The notes below the pieces were generated by a model. The model was not told where the DNA came from and searched no databases. It worked only from the letters and a program-made list of their open reading frames with translations. A stretch of 64,000 nucleotides of DNA from Fictibacillus barbaricus. Lineage in GTDB: Bacteria; Bacillota; Bacilli; Bacillales; Fictibacillaceae. Below are positions 1-8,388 of the stretch, one piece after another. Every line of letters begins with the position of its first letter. Position 1 is the stretch's first letter. Made by a program: the position numbers and the translations under genes. The stretch is taken from positions 992,001 to 1,056,000 of the forward strand of contig NZ_BMCE01000001.1 of NCBI RefSeq assembly GCF_014635025.1, in the 5' to 3' direction.

Positions 1-645
1 AATCACACCTCAACCCGTGATGAAATCATCTATCTTTTAAAAAGAAATAAACGGATGACCGTGACAAAAATGGCGAAATCCCTCGGTATAACCGAAATGG
101 CTGTTAGACGCCATCTTAATACTTTAGAGCGAGACCATGTGATCGAGACGACTCTCGTGCGCCAGGCGATGGGAAGACCAATCCATTTTTATCATCTGAC
201 AGCAAGCGGGGACGAACAATTTCCTCGCAACTATTCAGGACTTACTGTTGAATTTTTAAAAGATATTGAAGAGGTAAGCGGAACACATACAGTTGATGAA
301 TTATTTAAAAGACGTGAGAATCGTCTGCAGGATAAATATAAAGATAGAATGAATGCCTTGACTGATTTTGAGCAAAAAATAAATGAACTTGCTAACATTC
401 AAAATGAGGCAGGATACATGGTTGATTGGAAAAAGGGGGAAGAACCCGGCACGTATGTACTGACAGAGTACAACTGCCCGATCGCTATGGTGGCTAATGA
501 GTATCAGCAAGCCTGTTCATGTGAACTTTCCCTATTTAAGCGAATGCTTCATACCGATGATGTTGAGAGAAAGACATGTATGGCAAAAGGCGGAGATTAC
601 TGCTGCTACATGATAAAAGAAAAAGAGTCAGCATCTGAAGTCTAA
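1..645 (+). CDS. SufR/DeoR-like HTH transcriptional regulator, 5' end cut off by the window
   Basis: The reading frame is open back to base 1, so the gene starts before the window; the ATG at 55 is internal. The N-terminal part is a winged helix-turn-helix (recognition region ITEMAVRRHLNTLERD, then a wing ending RQAMGRP). The C-terminal part has clustered cysteines (YNCPI, QACSCEL, RKTCMAKGGDYCCYM), the pattern of regulators that bind an Fe-S cluster, as in SufR. Its target is unknown; the gene downstream is yutF. A hairpin overlapping the stop codon ends the transcript, so yutF need not be co-transcribed. Fe-S binding is inferred from cysteine spacing only. Confidence 0.8.
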   Translation, partial: NHTSTRDEIIYLLKRNKRMTVTKMAKSLGITEMAVRRHLNTLERDHVIETTLVRQAMGRPIHFYHLTASGDEQFPRNYSGLTVEFLKDIEEVSGTHTVDELFKRRENRLQDKYKDRMNALTDFEQKINELANIQNEAGYMVDWKKGEEPGTYVLTEYNCPIAMVANEYQQACSCELSLFKRMLHTDDVERKTCMAKGGDYCCYMIKEKESASEV

Positions 646-669
646 AACGCTTCAGGTGTGTTTTTTTTT
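632..669 (+). terminator. Rho-independent terminator overlapping the regulator's stop codon
   Basis: Arms CATCTGAAG (632-640) and CTTCAGGTG (650-658) form a 9-bp stem with one G-U pair, followed by a run of T. Confidence 0.75.
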
Positions 670-711
670 GAAGTGGGCAAAATGAGATTGTACATAAAAG
701 GAGAGAAAAAG

Positions 712-1479
712 ATGAAGGCATATAAAGGTTTTTTGATTGATTTAGACGGAACCATGTACCGCGGTACAGAAAGAATTATTGAAGCTGTTGATTTTGTGAA
801 AAAGCTGAACGAACAAGAGTTACCTTATCTATTTGTGACGAATAATTCCTCTAAGACAAAGAATCAAGTAGCAGAAGTACTGCAAGGATTTGATATCCCA
901 GCAACTGCAGAACATGTTTTTACAACAAGCATGGCAACTGCCAGCTACATAGCGGAGTTAAAAAAGGAAGCATCTGTTTATTGCATCGGAGAAGACGGAA
1001 TTCGAGAAGCACTTGCAGAAAAAGGATTACAACTTGTAGAAGAGGATCCTGACTTCGTAGTTATCGGAATTGACCGGTCCATCACATATGAAAAGCTAGC
1101 TAAAGCTTGTCTTGCTGTTAGAAACGGAGCAGCCTTTATCTCTACCAATGGTGATATTGCTCTTCCAACAGAAAGAGGGCTTCTGCCTGGAAATGGATCC
1201 TTGACCTCTGTAATTACGGTATCAACGCAGAAAGAACCAACGTTTATCGGAAAGCCGGAATCGATTATCATGGAGATGGCATTAGAGACTCTTGGAACAA
1301 AAAAAGAAGAGACGCTTATGATCGGGGACAACTACCAAACAGATATCTTAGCCGGTATACGAGCAGGATTAGACACGTTACTTGTTCATACGGGTGTGAC
1401 GACAAAAGAACATCTTGAAGACATTGAGATTCACCCAACATATACGGTGAACGGGCTAGACGAATGGGAAATTAAATAA
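712..1479 (+). CDS. yutF: HAD-family phosphatase YutF (NagD/PhoE-like)
   Basis: A 255-residue haloacid-dehalogenase hydrolase of the TIGR01457 type (HAD-IIA), the size of B. subtilis YutF. Motif I is IDLDGTMYRG, with nucleophile D10 and acid D12; motif II is FVTNNSS (41-47); the lysine is in GKPES and the metal-binding acid in MIGDNYQTD. The ATG at 712 is chosen because AAGGAGAG lies just upstream and it places motif I at the usual distance; an earlier ATG at 658 would add 18 atypical residues. The physiological substrate is not established. Neighbours yutG and yutH follow as in B. subtilis, with yutG convergent. Confidence 0.9.
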   Translation: MKAYKGFLIDLDGTMYRGTERIIEAVDFVKKLNEQELPYLFVTNNSSKTKNQVAEVLQGFDIPATAEHVFTTSMATASYIAELKKEASVYCIGEDGIREALAEKGLQLVEEDPDFVVIGIDRSITYEKLAKACLAVRNGAAFISTNGDIALPTERGLLPGNGSLTSVITVSTQKEPTFIGKPESIIMEMALETLGTKKEETLMIGDNYQTDILAGIRAGLDTLLVHTGVTTKEHLEDIEIHPTYTVNGLDEWEIK

Positions 1480-1485
1480 ATGAAA

Positions 1486-1538
1486 AAGGCTTAAAGATCA
1501 AAAGAAATGAATCTCTCTTGTTCTTAAGCCTTGCTTTT
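1486..1538. terminator. Bidirectional terminator between yutF and yutG
   Basis: Arms AAGGCTTAA (1486-1494) and TTAAGCCTT (1524-1532) with a 29-base loop, T-rich on both outer sides, between convergent genes. Confidence 0.6.
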
Positions 1539-2034
1539 ATTCTTCATTTACGGCACGATGTGCCAATCGACTTGAAGCTGCTGCAGCAATCGCACCTACA
1601 ATATCATCTAAAAATGTGTGGACTTTTCCTGTGGATTTATCATTTAACTTCTCTAATATGCCTGGTTTTTGTTTATCAATAAATCCGTAGTTTGTAAAAC
1701 CGATTGAACCATATATATTCACTATAGAGAGTGCGATTACTTCATCAATCCCATAAAGGCTTTCATCTCTGGCCAATATCTCTTGAAGCGGTTGTTGTAG
1801 TTTTTTCTCTTCCGCTAATACATCAAGTCCAATGCCGGTAAGAATTGCATTTTGTACTTCTCGTTTGGCAATGACTCTTTCAACATTTTCCCTGCACACG
1901 TCCATCTTTAGGTCAGGATGATAGGGGACTTGGAGAAAATAAACGAGTTCGGCTATATCGTTTACCGTAACGCCCCGTTCGTTCAGCAGTTTGCGTGCTG
2001 TTTCTTCGACATTTTCCACTTTTTTGTTTGACAT
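1537..2034 (-). CDS. yutG: Phosphatidylglycerophosphatase A family protein YutG
   Basis: A 165-residue member of the PgpA family (PF04608), which dephosphorylates phosphatidylglycerol phosphate in phospholipid synthesis. Family marks seen are GFTNYGFIDKQKPG in the middle and the acidic/glycine-rich end DDIVGAIAAAASSRLAHR. As in other Firmicute YutG proteins it is short and lacks the clear membrane helices of E. coli PgpA, so its true substrate is uncertain. ATG at 2034 follows AAAAGGAGT. Convergent with yutF, divergent from yutH. Confidence 0.85.
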   Translation of the reverse strand: MSNKKVENVEETARKLLNERGVTVNDIAELVYFLQVPYHPDLKMDVCRENVERVIAKREVQNAILTGIGLDVLAEEKKLQQPLQEILARDESLYGIDEVIALSIVNIYGSIGFTNYGFIDKQKPGILEKLNDKSTGKVHTFLDDIVGAIAAAASSRLAHRAVNEE

Positions 2035-2232
2035 CCCTGTACTCCTTTTCTCGGTTAGTCTCCTTAGCTTTGTATAGTATATGTTTTCATGATAAAGTTA
2101 TGAATTTATAAAAAGTGCTAACCACTTCGCCCATATAGGCATACAATGTTGTATCCATTAATGCGGATTGTCAGCTGAACATCTTAAAAAAGCAACAGCC
2201 GCAGGAAAGCTGAAGAGGTGGGGGGATCGCCT

Positions 2233-3255
2233 TTGTTTGAAAGAGACATATTTCATCACTACCAACTGGTTTGTGAAGACAGAAGATCAGAATCAGGCTA
2301 TCGGACATTTTCGTGCAAGGGAAATCAGTATATCGTGATTCCGCAACAGCAAATGTCCTATGAAAAGCTTCAAGAAATGACGTATATCAGTGATTATCTG
2401 CAGCAGCGTGGAGAAGATCAACTGCCAGTGCTGCAGCCAACTATTACAAACATGCCAAGTGCTTATGTCGATGGTGAATCGGTTATCATTTTTAAAGTCG
2501 AGCACCAAAAAAGAGAACAACGAAATTTATCACTAGGAATGGAACTTGCTGAGTTTCATAAACGAGGTAAGGGGCTAGAGCAATATTACCCCATGCAGCA
2601 AGTCGCATACGGTCAATGGCCTTTATTATGGATAAACCGTGTTGACGAAATGCACAACAGATATTCAGAAATATCGGCAAGAAAACAAAAAAATGACTTT
2701 GATCATCTATTCCTAACTACATTTCCGTATTATGAAGGACTGGCGGAAAATGCTATCCAGTACATCACGGATTATCAGCTGGAAAGAGGTCCAAAGGGAA
2801 TCGGATCAGCTTCCATCTGTTATGACCGGTTCAGTGAACGTTCCTGGATCAGAACATCAAATACCTTTGTCAAACTGCCTGTTGGCTGGGTGATCGACAG
2901 TCCGATGAGAGATGTTGCCGAATGTATCCGCGAAAAAATTTATCAGCCAGAGTTTAGAAGTCATGAGGTCTTACATTTAATTGATGATTATGAAAAAGTT
3001 AAGCCATTATCAAAAGGGGCTTGGCGTCTGCTGTATGGAAGACTTCTTTTCCCCTCACAATATTTTGATACGGTAGAAGACCATTATGCCAACGAGAGAG
3101 ATATAGGAAAAGAATTATATGTACGCCGCTTTACTGACTTAATCTCCTACGAAAAACAAAATGAATATTTCTTAAAAAGCTTCTTTAGATCAATCGGTTT
3201 GCCGGTTCGAGATCTGAATATTCCGGTTGTTGACTGGCTAGTGCCAATGATTTAA
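2233..3255 (+). CDS. yutH: Spore coat-associated protein YutH (CotS/kinase-like fold)
   Basis: About 340 residues, similar in length and organisation to YutH, a spore coat protein related to CotS with an aminoglycoside-phosphotransferase-like fold. Seen: QQRGEDQLPVLQPT, a central ERGPKGIGSASICYDRFSER (catalytic-loop region, degenerate), and VVDWLVPMI at the end. TTG at 2233 is preferred because GAGGTGGGGGG lies 8 bases upstream; a GTG at 2218 would sit inside that ribosome-binding site. Expression is probably sporulation-specific by analogy; no sigma-K promoter was assigned. Confidence 0.8.
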   Translation: MFERDIFHHYQLVCEDRRSESGYRTFSCKGNQYIVIPQQQMSYEKLQEMTYISDYLQQRGEDQLPVLQPTITNMPSAYVDGESVIIFKVEHQKREQRNLSLGMELAEFHKRGKGLEQYYPMQQVAYGQWPLLWINRVDEMHNRYSEISARKQKNDFDHLFLTTFPYYEGLAENAIQYITDYQLERGPKGIGSASICYDRFSERSWIRTSNTFVKLPVGWVIDSPMRDVAECIREKIYQPEFRSHEVLHLIDDYEKVKPLSKGAWRLLYGRLLFPSQYFDTVEDHYANERDIGKELYVRRFTDLISYEKQNEYFLKSFFRSIGLPVRDLNIPVVDWLVPMI

Positions 3256-3263
3256 CGAATTTG

Positions 3264-3302
3264 AAGACTCAAAAGTGTAAACTTTTGAGTCTTTGTCTTT
3301 TA
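3264..3302 (+). terminator. Terminator after yutH
   Basis: Arms AAGACTCAAAAGT (3264-3276) and ACTTTTGAGTCTT (3281-3293) form a 13-bp perfect stem followed by a T-rich tract. Confidence 0.85.
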
Positions 3303-3445
3303 CTAGTTGAAAAATGAATAACGGGTTATTGTTTCAGACGAACATTAAGATTCTCCTCAATTACCCAACATCACATCATGATCAGCTTGCTTTTCTTTAT
3401 TTTTTACTGTCCACATGAGAAAATATGAATAAGGAGTGAAAACGG

Positions 3446-4411
3446 ATGCAAAAACCTTATGTGTATGTTACAAGAAAATTACCTGAAGAAACACTTGCTG
3501 AGTTAAAGAAGAGAGCAGAAGTTAACATGTGGCCGCATGAAGAAAAAGCAGTTCCTCGAGAAGTACTAATGGCGGAGGCAAAAAAAGCTGATGCACTTCT
3601 TACCATGCTTTCAGACAAAATTGATGCTGATTTGCTTAAGGATGCATCATCACTTAAAGTAATCGCTAATCTAGCTGTGGGATATGACAACATTGATATC
3701 TCTTCAGCTGCTAATTTAGGGATTACCGTTTGTAATACACCAGATGTGCTGACTGATTCAACAGCAGATTTGGCTTTCTCACTCATTCTTGCTGCAGCTC
3801 GTCGAATCGTTGAGTCAGCAAATTACGTGAAAGAAGGAAAATGGAACAGTTGGGGACCTTTACTTCTTGCCGGAGCCGACGTACATCATAAAACAATTGG
3901 AATCGTTGGGATGGGCAGGATTGGTGAGGCTGTCGCAAGGAGAGCAAAAGGGTTTGATATGAAAATTTTATATTATAATCGAAACCGAAAACCAGAAGCT
4001 GAACTCTCTTTGGACGCTGAGTACAGAGAATTTCATGAGCTTCTAAAGGAATCAGATTTTGTTGTCTCTTTAGCTCCTCTAACTTCAGAAACAAAAGGGA
4101 TGTTTAACCGTGAAGCATTTCAAAGTATGAAGGAAAGTGCAATCTTTATAAATGCAGGAAGAGGAGCATCAGTTGATGAAAATGCACTTGTTGAAGCTCT
4201 TAAGCGTAAAACGATCGCGGGTGCAGGACTGGATGTTTTTGTGAAAGAACCAATCGATCCAGAGCATCCGTTGTTAACGATGAATCAAGTTGTAGCTTTG
4301 CCTCATATTGGCAGTGCCAGTGTAGAGACAAGAATGAAGATGGCAGAACTCGCCTGTAGAAACATTTCTAATATCTTAGACGGAAAAGATCCAGAAACGC
4401 CTGTTACATAA
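3446..4411 (+). CDS. D-2-hydroxyacid dehydrogenase, glyoxylate/hydroxypyruvate reductase type (GyaR-like)
   Basis: A 321-residue NAD(P)-dependent D-isomer-specific 2-hydroxyacid dehydrogenase. The nucleotide-binding motif is GIVGMGRIGEAVARR (near residue 153); the catalytic Arg is in INAGRGASVDE, the Glu in DVFVKEPI, and the His in VALPHIGSAS. The closest named activity is D-glycerate dehydrogenase/hydroxypyruvate reductase. ATG follows AAGGAGTG. An SDR gene starts 13 bases after its stop, so the two are probably one operon; the substrate link between them is not obvious. Position between yutH and the arginine operon is unlike B. subtilis. Confidence 0.88.
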   Translation: MQKPYVYVTRKLPEETLAELKKRAEVNMWPHEEKAVPREVLMAEAKKADALLTMLSDKIDADLLKDASSLKVIANLAVGYDNIDISSAANLGITVCNTPDVLTDSTADLAFSLILAAARRIVESANYVKEGKWNSWGPLLLAGADVHHKTIGIVGMGRIGEAVARRAKGFDMKILYYNRNRKPEAELSLDAEYREFHELLKESDFVVSLAPLTSETKGMFNREAFQSMKESAIFINAGRGASVDENALVEALKRKTIAGAGLDVFVKEPIDPEHPLLTMNQVVALPHIGSASVETRMKMAELACRNISNILDGKDPETPVT

Positions 4412-4423
4412 GGAGGAACACAA

Positions 4424-5200
4424 TTGTTTCGTTCATTAGAGGGAAAAACAGCTCTTGTCACAGGAGCAAGCCGTTTAAACGGGATCGGTGCGGCGGTTTG
4501 TTTACAGTTGGCACAACGAGGGGCGAATATCTTTTTTACTACATGGGGTGCATATGACAAACAAATGCATGATGGCAATTACAATAGTGATAGAGATCTG
4601 CTTGTAGAAAGACTTGAGAGCTTAGGTGTAAAAGCTTTTTATGAAGAGGTCGATTTTACTGTCTCAAACTCCATTCCTTCCCTTTTTGAAAATGTGGAGA
4701 AAAAGTTTGGAAAAGTCCATATTCTAGTCAATAATGCCTGTTTTTCACAAACACATAAGTGGGAAGAGACAACAAGTGAGGTTCTTGACCTGCATTATGC
4801 GGTTAATCTCCGTGCAACGACCCTTCTGAGCGTGGAATTTGCAAAATGCTTCTCAGGTGAAAAAGGCAGCATTATTCATCTAACTTCGGGTCAGTCAAAA
4901 GGTCCGATGACAGGTGAACTCGCTTATGCTGCAACAAAAGGAGCAATTGATGCGCTAACCGTGACAATGGCCGCCGAACTAGGGGCTAAAGGAATCACGG
5001 TTAATGCTGTAAATCCTGGACCAACAGATACTGGATGGATGACTGAAGATCTTCAAAAATTCCTTCTCCCTAAGTTTCCGCTTGGCAGGATTGGAAAACC
5101 GGAAGATGCAGCAAGATTGATTGCGTTTTTAGCAAGTCCTGAAGCTGAATGGATTACAGGACAGATCATTCATTCAGAGGGTGGATTTTTAAGACAATAA
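4424..5200 (+). CDS. Short-chain dehydrogenase/reductase (SDR)
   Basis: A 258-residue classical SDR. Cofactor motif TGASRLNGIGAAVC near the N-terminus, NNAC (NNAG position) near 103, and the catalytic Ser-Tyr-Lys set in HLTSGQSKGPMTGELAYAATKG; C-terminal ASPEAEWITGQIIHSEGG is typical. The insertion in the glycine motif (TGASRLNGIG) is seen in a Bacillus SDR subgroup. TTG start follows AAGGAGG. Likely co-transcribed with the dehydrogenase 13 bases upstream; a terminator follows. Substrate unknown. Confidence 0.88.
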   Translation: MFRSLEGKTALVTGASRLNGIGAAVCLQLAQRGANIFFTTWGAYDKQMHDGNYNSDRDLLVERLESLGVKAFYEEVDFTVSNSIPSLFENVEKKFGKVHILVNNACFSQTHKWEETTSEVLDLHYAVNLRATTLLSVEFAKCFSGEKGSIIHLTSGQSKGPMTGELAYAATKGAIDALTVTMAAELGAKGITVNAVNPGPTDTGWMTEDLQKFLLPKFPLGRIGKPEDAARLIAFLASPEAEWITGQIIHSEGGFLRQ

Positions 5201-5215
5201 TTTATAAATGGTAAT

Positions 5216-5262
5216 ACTGACTTTTGGGTTTAATCTTAAAACCTGGAAGTCAGTTTTTTTTT
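5216..5262 (+). terminator. Terminator after the SDR gene
   Basis: Arms ACTGACTT (5216-5223) and AAGTCAGT (5247-5254) followed by a run of T; separates this transcript from the arginine operon. Confidence 0.75.
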
Positions 5263-5273
5263 GAAATAAAAAA

Positions 5274-5317
5274 TTAATAAATATACTCTTGAATTAATTT
5301 TTATACAGTCATATAAT
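5274..5317 (+). promoter_or_regulatory. Arginine operon promoter with two candidate ARG boxes
   Basis: A sigma-A promoter is visible: -35 TTGAAT (5289-5294), 17-base spacer, -10 TATAAT (5312-5317). Two tandem sites resemble the ArgR/AhrC half-palindrome TGAATwwwwATTCA: TTAATAAATATACT at 5274-5287 (11 of 14) and TGAATTAATTTTTA at 5290-5303 (12 of 14). The second overlaps the -35 element, the expected place for arginine-dependent repression. The match count was made by eye; binding is inferred. Confidence 0.65.
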
Positions 5318-5349
5318 GAACCTTAACTTATTTAAGGAGTGGGTGTGAT

Positions 5350-6384
5350 TTGAAAGCAGGAATTATAGGAGTGACCGGTTATGGCGGGTTAGAATTATTC
5401 CGGCTATTATCTGCACATCCGGAGATTGATGAACTATTTGTATTTTCATCCTCAAAAGCAGGTCAAGAACTTTCAAATGAGGTACCGCATCTATATCAAA
5501 TTTTTAATACTAAGCTCAGATCGATCGAACAGCTTGATCCCGGCCGTTTAGATGTATTATTCTGTTCTGCTCCGAGTGGGGTTTCATCTGAACTGCTTCC
5601 CCCACTAACCCAAAAGAATTTAAAAATCATTGATTTAGCAGGGGATTTTCGTATAAATGATGCAGACACATATCGGAAGTGGTACCGAAAAGAACCACCA
5701 CCTGCACCACTGGCGGACAACGCAGTTTACGGACTAACAGAATGGAACAGAGAACAAGTAAAAAAAGGTGAATTGATAGCGAATCCGGGGTGTTATCCAA
5801 CAGCAACTTTGCTCGGTCTTCTTCCATTGCTAAAAGAAGGAATCCTAAACCCGTCATCACTTGTGATTGATGCAAAGAGCGGCATTTCAGGTGCGGGTGC
5901 TTCACCACAAAGTGCAACACACTTTTCTAAAGCCAATGACAGTTTCAGCATTTATAAAATCAACGAACATCAGCATATTCCCGAGATCGAACAAACTATA
6001 AAAACAATAGCAAATGTTGATACAAACATCACTTTCACTACACACCTAGTACCGATGACAAGGGGAATTATGGCTACGATGTATGCAGAACTAGCAGCTG
6101 GCGTAAACTCGCAATCTATAAAAGAAATCTATCATGAATGTTATGGCAAAAAACGGTTTGTACGTATCTTTAACGAAAAAACAAATTTGTTTACTAAACA
6201 AGTCTATGGTTCAAATTATTGTGACCTAACTTATGCGGTAGATGAGCGTACCAACAGGATTACAGTTGTTTCTGTAATTGACAATCTAATAAAAGGAGCA
6301 GCTGGTCAGGCGGTGCAAAATATGAACGTGATGTTTGATCTAGATGAGTCAGAGGGACTGAATCAATTACCGATGTTCCCTTAA
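5350..6384 (+). CDS. argC: N-acetyl-gamma-glutamyl-phosphate reductase
   Basis: Third step of arginine synthesis: NADPH-dependent reduction of N-acetylglutamyl phosphate to the semialdehyde. 344 residues. Rossmann motif GVTGYGG at 7-13; the catalytic cysteine is C148 in ANPGCYPTA; GISGAG and EHQHIPEI (active-site His region) follow. First gene of argCJBD-carAB-argF. TTG at 5350 is used because AAGGAGTGGGTG precedes it and the protein starts at the expected Rossmann strand. Transcript leader is short, about 25-30 bases from the predicted promoter. Confidence 0.96.
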   Translation: MKAGIIGVTGYGGLELFRLLSAHPEIDELFVFSSSKAGQELSNEVPHLYQIFNTKLRSIEQLDPGRLDVLFCSAPSGVSSELLPPLTQKNLKIIDLAGDFRINDADTYRKWYRKEPPPAPLADNAVYGLTEWNREQVKKGELIANPGCYPTATLLGLLPLLKEGILNPSSLVIDAKSGISGAGASPQSATHFSKANDSFSIYKINEHQHIPEIEQTIKTIANVDTNITFTTHLVPMTRGIMATMYAELAAGVNSQSIKEIYHECYGKKRFVRIFNEKTNLFTKQVYGSNYCDLTYAVDERTNRITVVSVIDNLIKGAAGQAVQNMNVMFDLDESEGLNQLPMFP

Positions 6385-6402
6385 CTAAAGGAGGCAGTAT
6401 AC

Positions 6403-7629
6403 ATGCAGGCGACAAAGGCAGCTATTCACAAAATAACAGGAATCAATATTGCAACACCAAAAGGTTTTTATGCAAGCGGTCTTCATTGTGGAGTGAAACA
6501 TAAGAAACTGGACCTTGGGTTATTGTACAGCCTTATTCCAGCTGCCGCAGCTGGAGTTTATACGACAAACCAGGTTCAGGCAGCACCATTAAAGGTTACT
6601 CAGGACAGCTTATCTCAAGAAGGAAAGCTTCAGGCAGTAATCGTTAATTCAGGGAACGCCAATGCATGTACAGGAAAAAGAGGTTTAATTGATGCTAAGG
6701 CAATGCAGCTTCAAACCGCAGAAAAGCTAGGAATTCCTTCACATTATGTTGGAGTAGCCTCTACAGGGGTAATCGGTGAACATATGCCGATGGATAAAAT
6801 CTCTTCAGGCATACAAAAGCTAGTTCTAGATTCCGAGTTAAAAGGATCAATCGATTTTTCACAAGCCATCTTAACTACGGATACTGTTTCAAAAAACACA
6901 GCGTACTCACTAAAAATTAATGATAAAGATATTACGATTGCAGGGACTGCTAAAGGTTCTGGCATGATTCATCCTAACATGGCTACCATGCTCGGTTTTA
7001 TTACAACAGATGCTGCTGTTAATAAGGATGCACTTCATGAAGCATTATCTTATGCAGTAGAGCGCACGTTTAACTGCATTACGGTAGACGGTGATACCTC
7101 AACAAATGACATGGTTCTTATGCTGGCTAACGGAATGGGTGAGAATGAAGAACTTAACAAGAATCATCCTGAATGGGAACTGTTTTTAGACGCTCTTGTC
7201 CTGGTTTGTGAAGATTTAGGCAAACTGATCGCCAAAGATGGAGAAGGAGCAAGCAAGCTGATTGAAGTTAACGTGTTAGGTGCTAAAACAGAAAAAGAAG
7301 CTAGAATCATAGCCAAAACCGTTGTAGGTTCACCTCTTGTTAAAACAGCTGTCTTTGGATGTGATGCAAACTGGGGCAGAATTATCGCTGCAGCGGGATA
7401 CAGCGGGGTTTCTTTTAATCCAGATGCCGTAAAAATTTTAATTGGAGATAGTGAAGTTGTTATAGACGGGGAACCTGTTTCTTTTTCAGAAGAAGAAGTT
7501 CGAAACTACTTAAAAGGTCATGAGATTCACATTACCGTTATCTTGGCAGAAGGAATTGGAAACGGCAGAGCATGGGGATGCGATCTGACGTATGACTATG
7601 TTCAAATCAATGCAAGCTATCGTACGTAA
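6403..7629 (+). CDS. argJ: Bifunctional glutamate N-acetyltransferase/amino-acid acetyltransferase
   Basis: A 408-residue ArgJ (ornithine acetyltransferase family). It recycles the acetyl group from N-acetylornithine to glutamate and in bacilli can also use acetyl-CoA. The self-cleavage site is visible as GSGMIHPNMATMLGF, splitting between A194 and T195 so that Thr becomes the nucleophile of the beta chain. GCDANWGRII and the end YVQINASYRT match the family. RBS AAGGAGG is 18 bases after argC. Confidence 0.96.
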   Translation: MQATKAAIHKITGINIATPKGFYASGLHCGVKHKKLDLGLLYSLIPAAAAGVYTTNQVQAAPLKVTQDSLSQEGKLQAVIVNSGNANACTGKRGLIDAKAMQLQTAEKLGIPSHYVGVASTGVIGEHMPMDKISSGIQKLVLDSELKGSIDFSQAILTTDTVSKNTAYSLKINDKDITIAGTAKGSGMIHPNMATMLGFITTDAAVNKDALHEALSYAVERTFNCITVDGDTSTNDMVLMLANGMGENEELNKNHPEWELFLDALVLVCEDLGKLIAKDGEGASKLIEVNVLGAKTEKEARIIAKTVVGSPLVKTAVFGCDANWGRIIAAAGYSGVSFNPDAVKILIGDSEVVIDGEPVSFSEEEVRNYLKGHEIHITVILAEGIGNGRAWGCDLTYDYVQINASYRT

Positions 7630-7644
7630 AAGGATGTGAGTATT

Positions 7645-8388
7645 GTGTTACATGTAATAAAAATTGGAGGCAGTACACTAGCTGACTTAGAGCCAGCATT
7701 CTTCAATAGTGTTAAACAAAAGATCCAGAATGGCGAGAAAATTGTTATTGTTCATGGAGGCGGGCCAGAAATCAATAAAAAACTAGAAGAAACAGGACTG
7801 GCAGTAGAGAAGAAAGACGGAATAAGAGTTACAAACAAAGAGACTCTCTCCTGTGTGAAGGCTGCATTAAAAAATATCATGAACGCAGCTCTTGTAAAAC
7901 GATTACAGCAAGAGAATATTCCTGCAGTGGGTCTATGCGGATCAGAAGAATCTCTTATTCAATGCGATTTTCTAGATCATGTTCAGTATGGATGGGTTGG
8001 AAGTGTTAGAAAGATAAATACGGGTGTTATAAAAAAACTGCTTGATGCAGAAAAGGTGCCAGTGATTGCACCTCTTGGTGTAACCAACAACGGAGAAACA
8101 GTAAATATAAATGCTGATACTGCTGCAGGAGAAACAGCTGCTGCCCTTTCAGCTAAATCGATTTGTTTTGTGACAGATACGCCAGGAATCCAAATCAGCG
8201 GGGAATGGGAGGATTCATTAACAATTTCTGAAATCCATAATGGTATACAAGATGGTCAAATTTATGGAGGGATGCTGCCAAAGGTAGAGTCTGCTATAAA
8301 ATGCTTGGAGTTAAACATTGATGAAGTGCAGATCACAGATCAAACGCTTACGGGCACACGAGTGGTAAAGGAGGTTGTGGTTTCATGA
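7645..8388 (+). CDS. argB: Acetylglutamate kinase
   Basis: Amino-acid kinase family enzyme phosphorylating N-acetylglutamate, about 247 residues. N-terminal IKIGGSTL and VIVHGGGPEINKKL bind ATP phosphates; NINADTAAGETAAAL and VTDTPGIQ are conserved. The GTG at 7645 is preferred to the GTG at 7636, because the latter lies inside the ribosome-binding sequence AAAGGATGTGAG. The stop overlaps the argD start by four bases (ATGA), indicating translational coupling. Confidence 0.93.
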   Translation: MLHVIKIGGSTLADLEPAFFNSVKQKIQNGEKIVIVHGGGPEINKKLEETGLAVEKKDGIRVTNKETLSCVKAALKNIMNAALVKRLQQENIPAVGLCGSEESLIQCDFLDHVQYGWVGSVRKINTGVIKKLLDAEKVPVIAPLGVTNNGETVNINADTAAGETAAALSAKSICFVTDTPGIQISGEWEDSLTISEIHNGIQDGQIYGGMLPKVESAIKCLELNIDEVQITDQTLTGTRVVKEVVVS